A stretch of DNA of 10,404 bases from DRGV01 sp018903055 [NCBI: bacterium] (lineage in GTDB: Bacteria; UBP18; UBA7526): the NCBI GenBank assembly GCA_018903055.1, contig JAHIPW010000025.1, forward strand, positions 1-10,404, written 5' to 3'. How positions within the stretch are numbered: position 1 is the first letter of the stretch; each line of letters starts with the position of its first letter. Positions 1-5,667 of the stretch are shown piece after piece. The position numbers and the translations under genes are program-made. The notes below the pieces were generated by a model that ran no database searches, was not told where the DNA came from, and saw only the letters and a list, made by a program, of their open reading frames with translations.

Positions 1-164
1 AAGATATTTGAACGTTCGCTATCATCTAAGAGTCTTGCTTCTTTCCTCTTAAACAGACTATCCGGATCTTCAATGCCTAGCTTAATAAGAGGGTCTTTAT
101 ATCTCTTCTTTAATCTTATCTTCCAGTTTCCTCTTTTCAAGGTTAAGAAATTACTTCCGACCAT
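1..164 (-). CDS. Probable Kdo/LPS kinase (WaaP/InaA-like), 5' part only
   Basis: This reading frame runs from an ATG at 164 off the left edge of the window, giving about 54 residues. The ATG lies inside the end of the WaaQ-like gene (22-nt overlap). It is preceded by a good AGGAAAG Shine-Dalgarno sequence, so the two genes are probably translationally coupled. The visible N-terminus is basic, with a Trp near residue 14 and the stretch KDPLIKLGIEDPDSLFK. That stretch resembles the N-terminal region of lipopolysaccharide kinases of the Kdo/WaaP family, which phosphorylate Kdo or heptose of the inner core on the cytoplasmic side. No kinase catalytic motif falls within the window, so the family call rests on this short resemblance and on the LPS-core neighbourhood. 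An in-frame TTG at 140 is an alternative start but lacks as good a ribosome site. Confidence 0.5.
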   Translation of the reverse strand, partial: MVGSNFLTLKRGNWKIRLKKRYKDPLIKLGIEDPDSLFKRKEARLLDDSERSNI

Positions 165-1249
165 TCTTTCTTTCCTGATAATTCCTTGTCTAATGCCTCG
201 ATGATCTCATCGATTCCCGTCCTTATGGAGAAGGCGATCTGATTCTTCCCTCTCGGCGCCCATTCTGGAATGCTCGTGGGATCGAAGAGGGCGATTAATG
301 GCTTTTTTAAAGCGCTGGCGATATGCATGGGGGCGCTATCCAGGCCGATATAGAGATTGCTTCTCTTAATTAGGGCGGCAAGTTGTTTCAGGCTGAGCTT
401 TCCCGAAAGATCGACTGGAGTCTTTTTCATGAGGCTAATTATCTCTTTTACTCTTCTTGTCTCCCTCTTTCCCGGACCAGAGGTAAAGATTACTTGGGAA
501 TGATACCTGCCGATGAGGTAGTCGCAGACCCGGGCAAATCCTTTGTCCGCCCACTCTTTCTCTCTCCATCTTGAGACGGGATGGATGATGGTTAATATCT
601 CTTCTTTCTCTATTCCCTTCTCCTTTAATAGGTTTTCGATATCTCTTTGGTCTTCATCAGAAACAAATATCTCGAGTTCTTTATTCTCGGTATCGATCCC
701 CAGGTTCCTGACCACATTCAAATCATGCTCTATGGTATGTTCTCTTATTCCTTTTGGCCGGGCAAGATGGGTAAACAAAAACTTCCTTCCCAGGGTTCCC
801 TTCCCTTTGAAGTGCCAGTGGAAAAGGAGATACCTTAATTTAGGAAAAAGGTTTTTAAAAGTAATCTTTTCTCTGGGAACGTCGAAGCTGGCCCTTATCT
901 TTGCTCCACTGACGAAAGAGATCACTGCCCCCCTATCTCCCTCTCCTAAATCGACAACCAAATCGAACCCCTTATCCCTTATGCTCTTTGCCCATTTTAG
1001 ACTCTCAATAATCTTTTTTACTCTGGACAGTTTCTTTATGGAACGATCAAGAGTTAAAATCTCATCGATCAGAGGATTCCTGGTGAGCATCTCCTCTGTC
1101 CCCTTATTTATCAGACAGGCGATATGGGCTTTAGGGAACCTTTCTCTCAGGGCCCGGACAGTGGGAACCATTAATAGCACATCCCCAATGTGTTTGAACT
1201 TTATTACCAGTATTCTTTGAATTTTACTCAGATCCACCTTTTTATTCAT
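143..1249 (-). CDS. Glycosyltransferase family 9, WaaQ-like heptosyltransferase
   Basis: A 368-residue GT9 (GT-B fold) protein that would transfer heptose from an ADP-activated donor to the LPS inner core on the cytoplasmic face of the inner membrane. The N-terminal acceptor-side motif KHIGDVLL lies at about residues 19-26. It is followed by MVPTVRALRERFP and by MLTRNPLIDEI, which resembles WaaQ (heptosyltransferase III) more than WaaC or WaaF. In the C-terminal donor domain are IHPVSRWREKEW (about 222-233) and the signature GLDSAPMHIASAL (about 302-314), then LFDPTSIPEWAPRG. The start is ATG 1249; a GTG one codon upstream (1252) is equally possible, with a weak AGGG ahead of both. The gene follows the deacetylase after a repeat-filled gap and overlaps the kinase gene downstream. 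The family is certain, but the exact heptose linkage cannot be read from sequence. Confidence 0.88.
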   Translation of the reverse strand: MNKKVDLSKIQRILVIKFKHIGDVLLMVPTVRALRERFPKAHIACLINKGTEEMLTRNPLIDEILTLDRSIKKLSRVKKIIESLKWAKSIRDKGFDLVVDLGEGDRGAVISFVSGAKIRASFDVPREKITFKNLFPKLRYLLFHWHFKGKGTLGRKFLFTHLARPKGIREHTIEHDLNVVRNLGIDTENKELEIFVSDEDQRDIENLLKEKGIEKEEILTIIHPVSRWREKEWADKGFARVCDYLIGRYHSQVIFTSGPGKRETRRVKEIISLMKKTPVDLSGKLSLKQLAALIKRSNLYIGLDSAPMHIASALKKPLIALFDPTSIPEWAPRGKNQIAFSIRTGIDEIIEALDKELSGKKEWSEVIS

Positions 1250-1261
1250 CACTCATTATCC

Positions 1262-1343
1262 CTACAGGCTACAGGCTACAGGCTACAGGCCTCAGGCTTC
1301 AAAAGAAGCTTGCGGCTTGAGGCGTGTGACTTGAGGCGTGTGG
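1262..1343. repeat. Heptamer array (ctacagg) plus 14-bp direct repeat in the gap
   Basis: Four perfect tandem copies of ctacagg occupy 1262-1289, followed by a variant copy cctcagg (1290-1296). A short inverted repeat GCTTC-AAAA-GAAGC follows. Next comes a 14-bp direct repeat, cttgaggcgtgtga (1316-1329) and cttgaggcgtgtgg (1330-1343). Together these fill most of the gap between the deacetylase and the WaaQ-like gene. The same heptamer, in the opposite orientation (cctgtag), occurs at 4307-4327. Confidence 0.9.
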
Positions 1344-1360
1344 CTTGCAGCCTTTTGTTT

Positions 1361-2053
1361 TTAAATCCGGCTTCTTCCCAGTTTTAAATTCAGGATAAAA
1401 TGGAGTTTTGTATCGTAGCCTCGAATGAGTATCCGGCGCAAGAGAAAGGGGTCTTCATTTCTACCATTCTTCCCGGGAAGAGTAGAGAATGCCCCCAGAT
1501 AGTTAGCTTCCTTTACCATTTTCTCAATTTGAGAATTGAACTTTCCATAGGGATAAGCAAAGAACCCAATGGGTTCTTTCAATCTCTCCTCCAGTATCCT
1601 TTTAGAATCCCTGATCTCAGATAATACTTTATCCCGAGATAGTTCTAAGAGATTAGGGTGTGTGTGGGTATGAGAGCCAAAGAAAAAACCCTCTTTTCTC
1701 ATCTTTCCAATCTCCTCCCAGGAGAGTATCTCTTCTTCTCCCTTGCTCCATCCATCTTTCTTACCAATATATTGGGTAACTAGGAATATGGTTGCCCGGA
1801 AATTATATTTTTTTAGGGTGGGATAGGCGTAGGTAACGTTATCTTTATAACCGTCGTCGAAGATAAGGAGCACTGGCTTCTTTGGTAAAGCTCTTCCCTC
1901 TTTAACAAACCTTAATAGGTCATCTGGTGAGATGGTCTGATACCCCTTCTTAGAAAGATACTCCATCTGGTTGGTAAATCTTTCCGGGCTTATCCTATAC
2001 TTCTCTTTCTTGCCTGGACTGACCTTATGATACATCAGAACCGGAATTCTCAT
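1361..2053 (-). CDS. Polysaccharide deacetylase (NodB-homology family, CE4)
   Basis: A 230-residue protein that is nearly all NodB domain. It would remove an N- or O-acetyl group from a sugar by metal-dependent hydrolysis. The start MRIPVLMYHKV is the usual opening of this family. Motif 1, FDDGY, is at 65-69 with the catalytic-base and metal-binding Asp pair D66/D67. Motif 2 is SHTHTHP at 127-133, with metal ligands H128 and H132. Motif 3, FAYPYGKF, is at 165-172, and LGAFST (186-191) follows. The residues needed for catalysis appear to be present. There is no signal peptide or membrane segment, so the enzyme looks cytoplasmic and could act on a core intermediate before export. ATG 2053 has a GAGGG site just upstream, and that site lies inside a hairpin element. 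The substrate is unknown; placement within an LPS-core cluster suggests an acetylated core sugar. Confidence 0.88.
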   Translation of the reverse strand: MRIPVLMYHKVSPGKKEKYRISPERFTNQMEYLSKKGYQTISPDDLLRFVKEGRALPKKPVLLIFDDGYKDNVTYAYPTLKKYNFRATIFLVTQYIGKKDGWSKGEEEILSWEEIGKMRKEGFFFGSHTHTHPNLLELSRDKVLSEIRDSKRILEERLKEPIGFFAYPYGKFNSQIEKMVKEANYLGAFSTLPGKNGRNEDPFLLRRILIRGYDTKLHFILNLKLGRSRI

Positions 2054-2076
2054 CTACCCTCGCTTCACTCGGATAG
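2054..2076. repeat. Small hairpin with 11-nt loop, covering the deacetylase ribosome site
   Basis: The arms CTACCC (2054-2059) and GGATAG (2071-2076) pair with one mismatch around an 11-nt loop, tcgcttcactc. The loop resembles those of the hairpins at 7648-7676 and 7701-7729. A further loop-like copy, tcacttcgctc, lies at 2098-2108 without a convincing stem. On the minus strand the hairpin lies directly before the deacetylase ATG and includes its likely Shine-Dalgarno bases. Confidence 0.6.
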
Positions 2077-2100
2077 TTTGTTAGTTAGTTAGCACGCTCA

Positions 2101-2154
2101 CTTCGCTCGCTTTAGTTATTAGTTAAAAAATTTACTAACTACTAAAGGGCGAAG
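2101..2154. repeat. Long imperfect inverted repeat in the gap
   Basis: The left arm at 2101-2126 contains CTTCGC, TTTAGT and TTAGT. The right arm at 2131-2154 contains the matching ACTAA, ACTAAA and GCGAAG. The loop is only about 4 nt. Tandem ttag/ctaacta units flank it on both sides (2080-2092 and 2160-2178). No T-run follows on the minus strand, so it is not a standard intrinsic terminator. Confidence 0.7.
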
Positions 2155-2175
2155 CCTGTCCTAACTACTAACCAA

Positions 2176-2913
2176 CTAATTTTTACTGCTTTTTTCCCAT
2201 AATCTAGCATACTTACTGAAGGTGTAATAGGAATGGCAGAGGGCTAAAATCAGACCATGAATACCGTCTAAGAAGCCCCTTTTTATAATATACATCTTGA
2301 AGAAGGTAAAAGGAGGATGAAAAAATATCCGATACCACCCTGCTCTTCCTTCCCTCTCTTTTATGGTTAATCTGGCATATTTATCTAAACGGCGTAGATA
2401 TTCACCTATGGACCGGGCAGTAAAGTGCTCTATCGCACCCTTAAGATAATCCTTTTTGCCCTCTGCCTGAACTGCCTCATGAACCATCCGCTCATTAAAC
2501 CTTCCTTTTCCCTTTTTAAAGAGTCTAAGATGATAGTCCGGGTACCAGCCAGAGTGTCTCATCCACTTTCCCAAGAAGTAGGCCTTATTGGGAATGTAAT
2601 AGCCATCGTACTGCTTTTCTTGAATGGCCTCTTTTATCTCTCTGGCCAGTTCCTGGGTAACCCGCTCATCGGCATCAATATTCAATACCCATTCTCCAGT
2701 CGCCTTCTCCAAAGCAAGGTTCTTCTGCCTTCCATATCCCATCCATTCCTGTTGGAGTATCTTATCCGTATATTCTTTGGCAATCTCTACTGTTCTATCA
2801 TGGGAAAAGGAATCAACGATGACAATCTCATCCGCCCACTTCACACTTTTCAGACAATCCCTGATATTTTCTTCTTCGTTCTTAGTAATAATGATTACGG
2901 AGAGTTTAGCCAT
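2176..2913 (-). CDS. Glycosyltransferase family 2, WaaE/KdtX type LPS-core glycosyltransferase
   Basis: A 245-residue GT-A fold glycosyltransferase. It starts with the family 2 opening LSVIIITKNEEENI and has a nucleotide-sugar binding segment IVDSFSHDRT (32-41). The conserved GRQKN is at 61-65, and the metal-binding DxD motif is NIDADER (79-84; D80, D82). The acceptor-side pattern with WYPDYHLRLFK is at 123-133. The C-terminus (about 195-240) is hydrophobic and ends SKYARLWE, typical of the WaaE/KdtX subfamily, which adds a beta-linked glucose to heptose of the LPS core and works at the inner membrane. ATG 2913 is preceded by GGAG at suitable spacing. Its position between waaF and a core-sugar deacetylase fits this role. 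The exact sugar cannot be read from sequence; a dolichol-phosphate-type or other GT2 acceptor is less likely. Confidence 0.85.
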   Translation of the reverse strand: MAKLSVIIITKNEEENIRDCLKSVKWADEIVIVDSFSHDRTVEIAKEYTDKILQQEWMGYGRQKNLALEKATGEWVLNIDADERVTQELAREIKEAIQEKQYDGYYIPNKAYFLGKWMRHSGWYPDYHLRLFKKGKGRFNERMVHEAVQAEGKKDYLKGAIEHFTARSIGEYLRRLDKYARLTIKEREGRAGWYRIFFHPPFTFFKMYIIKRGFLDGIHGLILALCHSYYTFSKYARLWEKSSKN

Positions 2914-2947
2914 TCCAGTTTCTCCATTTGGTAGAAATGAGTTTACG

Positions 2948-3063
2948 GTTTACCCCGTAAGACTTTTAGCTAAACACTTTTCAATCGGTTATATAACTAT
3001 TGTTCACTCTACCCAACCCTAAGAATTGACAATAACTTTTTTGAAAAGTCTAACGGGGTTTAC
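2948..3063. repeat. Inverted repeat pair, 20-bp arms
   Basis: The arm at 2948-2967 and the reverse complement of 3044-3063 match at 17 of 20 positions, sharing ACCCCGT and AGACTTTT. About 76 bp lie between the arms. The enclosed DNA has no open reading frame of interest. The layout could be a decayed small mobile element or a large hairpin. The arms are overlapped by gtttac-type direct repeats. Confidence 0.6.
2988..3016 (-). promoter_or_regulatory. Possible sigma70-type promoter for the family 2 glycosyltransferase
   Basis: On the minus strand TTGGGT (3016-3011) and TATAAC (2993-2988) are separated by 17 bp, about 75 bp ahead of the ATG at 2913. The -10 matches consensus at 5 of 6 positions and the -35 at only 3 of 6. 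In AT-rich DNA this can arise by chance, so it is a weak candidate. Confidence 0.22.
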
Positions 3064-3160
3064 AGCGAACAGTTTACAGTAAAAAAACTAAAAGAGTATC
3101 AGAGCACAGTGAAGAATTTAGCCAGATTGTCTGGCGTCTATACTGATATTCTATGGTTTT

Positions 3161-3188
3161 ACTGGTTACTGTTAACTGGTTACTGGTT
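3161..3188. repeat. Heptamer array (actggtt) running into the waaF stop codon
   Basis: Four tandem 7-bp units occupy 3161-3188: actggtt, actgtta, actggtt, actggtt. On the minus strand the waaF TAA (3180-3182) and its last two codons lie inside the array. The gene end therefore appears to have been created or replaced by repeat DNA. Confidence 0.88.
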
Positions 3189-4211
3189 ACTTTGGCATTC
3201 ACGATTCAGGTATGTTTTTGCTGCTTGAAAGACATCTTCTGCACTAATCTCTTTAAAACAGATTAATTTCTTACACTTCCTTCTAAAGCAGGGACTGCAG
3301 GAAACCTTCTTATAGATGATGGTGCAGTCCTCTTTTCTCCAAGGTCTAGTCTTTTCAGGGTCGGATGAACCAAATAGAGCAACGATGGGTGTCTTAGTGG
3401 TGGAGGCGACCTGTAAGGGACCACTATCATTAGTAATAAAGAGACGACATTTTTCGATTAATGCCCTAAGTTGTTTTAAGGATGTTTTTCCTACCGCATT
3501 TATTGGATTAGCGGTCATCTTATCTATAATCTTCTGAATGAGAGGAAGATCGTTCTTTCCCCCAAAGAGAATTACTCTGGCTCTGTAACTTTTTATTAAA
3601 CTATCTGCTAAAGTGGCATACCTTTTAGGAAACCATCTCTTGGCGGGTCCAAAATAGGCCCCAGGAAAGATACCGACGAGTAAATCGTCCTTTCCATAAC
3701 TACTCTTAATTAGAAAATTTCTCGCCCATTCTTTAGCCTCCCCATCTTCAGCCATGAAGACCTCTTTTCTTGTTATCTCTACTCCCAAAGCCTTTACTAA
3801 TCCCAAAAAGAAATCTACCTCGTGCTGAGTCTTTTTAGAACGTTTAACTACCTTGGTTAAGAGGAGATTGCGTAGACTATGGGAATACCCTACCCTCTCT
3901 GGAATCCTTGCCAGATAGAAGAGGATGGCTGGCTCATAAGAGGTGGACTGCATAATAATCCCCAGGTTAAACTTCTTCTCTCTTAAAGTTCTAATGAGTT
4001 TAATCTTCTCTTTTAGCCTCCCTCCTCGTCCATACACAATTAACTCATCAATGTTTGGATTCCCTTCGTATATCTCGGCTAAATTTTCCGGGACAAGAAG
4101 ACTAATCTTTGCTTTCGGAAAGCCGCTTCTTAAGGCAGATAGAGCAGGAGTAATGAAAATAGCATCCCCCACCCAGTTTACTCCTTTCACCAATATTCTC
4201 TTATATTCCAT
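3180..4211 (-). CDS. waaF: ADP-heptose:LPS heptosyltransferase II (WaaF, GT9)
   Basis: A 343-residue protein that transfers the second heptose onto Hep-Kdo-lipid A, on the cytoplasmic side. It has the WaaF hallmarks. KGVNWVGDAIFITPAL is near the N-terminus, with the conserved Asp at about 16. GNPNIDELIVY is at about 50-60. PGAYFGPAKRWFPKRYA is at about 183-199. The donor-site segment TNDSGPLQVAS (about 260-270) is followed by LFGSSDPEKTRPW. A C-terminal Cys cluster typical of WaaF is present, with Cys at about 305, 308, 313 and 318. In the donor motif the usual His (DSG-x-x-H) is Gln. The start is set at ATG 4211, which has GAGG six bases upstream. An in-frame ATG at 4223 would add four residues but has no ribosome site. 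The stop codon lies in a heptamer array. It follows lpxK after a repeat-filled gap. Confidence 0.92.
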   Translation of the reverse strand: MEYKRILVKGVNWVGDAIFITPALSALRSGFPKAKISLLVPENLAEIYEGNPNIDELIVYGRGGRLKEKIKLIRTLREKKFNLGIIMQSTSYEPAILFYLARIPERVGYSHSLRNLLLTKVVKRSKKTQHEVDFFLGLVKALGVEITRKEVFMAEDGEAKEWARNFLIKSSYGKDDLLVGIFPGAYFGPAKRWFPKRYATLADSLIKSYRARVILFGGKNDLPLIQKIIDKMTANPINAVGKTSLKQLRALIEKCRLFITNDSGPLQVASTTKTPIVALFGSSDPEKTRPWRKEDCTIIYKKVSCSPCFRRKCKKLICFKEISAEDVFQAAKTYLNRECQSNQ

Positions 4212-4232
4212 TTCAAGCCTCATGTTTAGGAA

Positions 4233-4327
4233 TCGGTGAATCGGCGAGCCGGTGAATCGGAGACTTTCTCCGTTTCTCCCCTTCTCCGTTTCTCCGTTTC
4301 AACATTCTTGTAGCCTGTAGCCTGTAG
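4233..4327. repeat. Three consecutive short tandem arrays (8, 8 and 7 bp)
   Basis: The lpxK-waaF gap is almost entirely array. Four 8-bp units of tcggtgaa type occupy 4233-4264. Four 8-bp units of tttctccg type follow directly at 4265-4296. Three 7-bp units of cctgtag type occupy 4307-4327. Unit sequence changes abruptly at each junction while short periodicity is kept. The last array is the heptamer of 1262-1289 in the opposite orientation, and it ends five bases before the lpxK stop codon. Confidence 0.88.
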
Positions 4328-4332
4328 CCAGG

Positions 4333-5427
4333 TTAGAGCATCCTTTCCAAGATTTCCTGGCCTTTGGTGATCTTCAGTTTTATTCTTAAGGCAAGGACGG
4401 ATTCATTTTCTAATAATGGCTCAAGGCGCACCCCATCCTTCTGGGTAGTAACAATGAGACAGCCTCTTGCCTTACTAGTAATTTCTTCTAAATCTTCCTT
4501 AGTATAGAGATAGTGATCAGGATAGCGAAGCCTCTTCATAATTATTGCCTTCAGATTCTTCAATGTCTTCTCAAAGGACTCTGGGTGGGCGATACTCGAT
4601 AAAGCAAGAACCTCTTTATTCTCTACAAATTCCAAGTCGAGCCTTCTCTTACTCTTCAAATCTTCTAAATAGCATGGAGCATGGATGCTCTCCAGAATGG
4701 GAGCGAAGGAGTTAATTTTTCTTATCCTGTCCTTCAAGCCCGCTAAATTTCCCGCTTGATCTGTTCTGGTCAAGATGAAGAGGTCTGCCCTCTTGAGACT
4801 CTCTAATGGCTCTCTCAGTATTCCTCTCGGTAGAAGGTGCCCGTTGCCAAAGGGATTGAGGCTATCGATAAGTAGAACATCCAGATCACGCTCCAAACTC
4901 TGGTATTGGAAACCATCGTCCAGGATAAAGGTCTCTGTATCAAAATTAGCTAAACAGTAATTTCCGCTTTTTATGCGATCCTTTCCTATGACTATTGGAA
5001 CGCCCGATAGATTCTGAGCCAAGAGATAAGGCTCATCTCCCGCCTCTTTCGCCGACAATAGAATCTTCTTCCCATCCGTCACTACTGCGACCCGCGATCC
5101 GTAATTTTGAATTTTGCACTTTGAATTTTGAATTTTTCCTCCGTATCCCCTACTCAGTATGGCTGTCTTTCTCCCCTTCTCTTGAAGAAGTCCTGCTATT
5201 CTTTCAACTGCTGGAGTCTTCCCCGTTCCTCCTACAGTCAAGTTGCCCACACTAATCACCTTTGCTTTTAGTCTCGCTTTTCTTAAGATTCTTAATTTAT
5301 ATAGAAGTTGAATAATTTTAAGGCCTAAATAGTATATCCCGGATAGAATTAAAAGAATAGGACGCAACAGGGAGGCAAAGAGACCCCTTCTCTCATCTGA
5401 AATAATACTCAATAAATATTTCTCCAT
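4333..5427 (-). CDS. lpxK: Tetraacyldisaccharide 4'-kinase (LpxK)
   Basis: A 364-residue membrane-bound kinase of the Raetz pathway. It phosphorylates the 4'-position of the tetraacyl disaccharide to give lipid IVA. A hydrophobic N-terminal segment (about 20-45) should anchor it to the inner membrane. The P-loop GNLTVGGTGKTP is at 61-72. SRGYGGK (92-98), GDEP (130-133), the Walker B-like ILDDGFQY (168-175) and LLPRGILREP (198-207) are all in family order. ATG 5427 has AGGAG five bases upstream. Residues 98-108, KIQNSKCKIQN, are encoded by a heptamer array inserted in the loop after SRGYGG, a place where other LpxK proteins have unrelated short sequence. All recognised catalytic motifs are intact, so the enzyme is expected to work. 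Confidence 0.95.
   Translation of the reverse strand: MEKYLLSIISDERRGLFASLLRPILLILSGIYYLGLKIIQLLYKLRILRKARLKAKVISVGNLTVGGTGKTPAVERIAGLLQEKGRKTAILSRGYGGKIQNSKCKIQNYGSRVAVVTDGKKILLSAKEAGDEPYLLAQNLSGVPIVIGKDRIKSGNYCLANFDTETFILDDGFQYQSLERDLDVLLIDSLNPFGNGHLLPRGILREPLESLKRADLFILTRTDQAGNLAGLKDRIRKINSFAPILESIHAPCYLEDLKSKRRLDLEFVENKEVLALSSIAHPESFEKTLKNLKAIIMKRLRYPDHYLYTKEDLEEITSKARGCLIVTTQKDGVRLEPLLENESVLALRIKLKITKGQEILERML
5103..5137. repeat. In-frame heptamer array (aattttg) inside lpxK
   Basis: Five tandem 7-bp units, four of aattttg type and one cactttg, span 5103-5137. They encode LpxK residues 98-108. The composition and the Lys-Ile-Gln-Asn peptide differ sharply from the surrounding protein. 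Similar units (gcatttt, 5609-5622; attttgc around 5526-5545) occur in the nearby gap. Confidence 0.9.
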
Positions 5428-5450
5428 CTACTCTCCTACTCTCTCTTCAG

Positions 5451-5500
5451 TATCGGTTAATAATGGTTAATATCAGTTAATACCGGTTAATAACGGTTAC
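5451..5500. repeat. Decamer array (tatcggttaa type), five units
   Basis: Five consecutive 10-bp units, each containing gtta, occupy 5451-5500: tatcggttaa, taatggttaa, tatcagttaa, taccggttaa, taacggttac. The array lies just ahead of lpxK on the minus strand, 24 bases from its ATG. It is related in sequence and period to the array at 7561-7610. Confidence 0.88.
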
Positions 5501-5548
5501 TTTCAAATCGTCCCACCCACTTTTTCATTTTGCATTGCTAATTTTGCC

Positions 5549-5608
5549 CCTCGATTTCTCTCGGGATACTTCGCTGAATCCTTCGAGGTATCCTGAGCAA
5601 AGCGAAGG
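5549..5608. repeat. 60-bp imperfect palindrome (REP-like)
   Basis: The inner stem is GGATACTTCG (5564-5573) with CGAGGTATCC (5584-5593), one mismatch, around a 10-nt loop. Outer arms at 5549-5563 and 5594-5608 continue the pairing with several mismatches. The outer right arm holds gagcaaagcga (5595-5605), close to the reverse complement of the 11-nt loops of the other hairpins in this window. The element sits in the gap between the third acyltransferase and lpxK. Confidence 0.75.
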
Positions 5609-5667
5609 GCATTTTGCATTTTTCATTAATTTTTTTTCCCACTTTCCCACTTTCCCATTTTCTCATT
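5609..5667. repeat. Heptamer and octamer arrays crossing the 3' end of the third acyltransferase
   Basis: Two gcatttt units (5609-5622) are followed by a variant, then by four 8-bp units at 5636-5667: ttcccact, ttcccact, ttcccatt, ttctcatt. The octamer array is inside the reading frame and encodes the last dozen residues of the acyltransferase. Its stop codon lies at the junction of the two arrays. Confidence 0.88.

Noticed and set aside
543-1220. A 225-codon plus-strand open frame opposite the WaaQ-like gene
   Set aside because: It lies wholly antisense to a gene with clear family motifs, and its Ser/Phe/Leu-rich product shows no recognisable domain.
2101-2154. Long inverted repeat considered as an intrinsic terminator
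   Set aside because: No T-run follows the stem on either strand, apart from short interior A/T in the loop. The genes on both sides belong to the same pathway and strand.
2425-3022. Two overlapping plus-strand open frames opposite the family 2 glycosyltransferase
   Set aside because: They are antisense to a well-supported gene, have no motifs, and one simply runs on into the non-coding gap.
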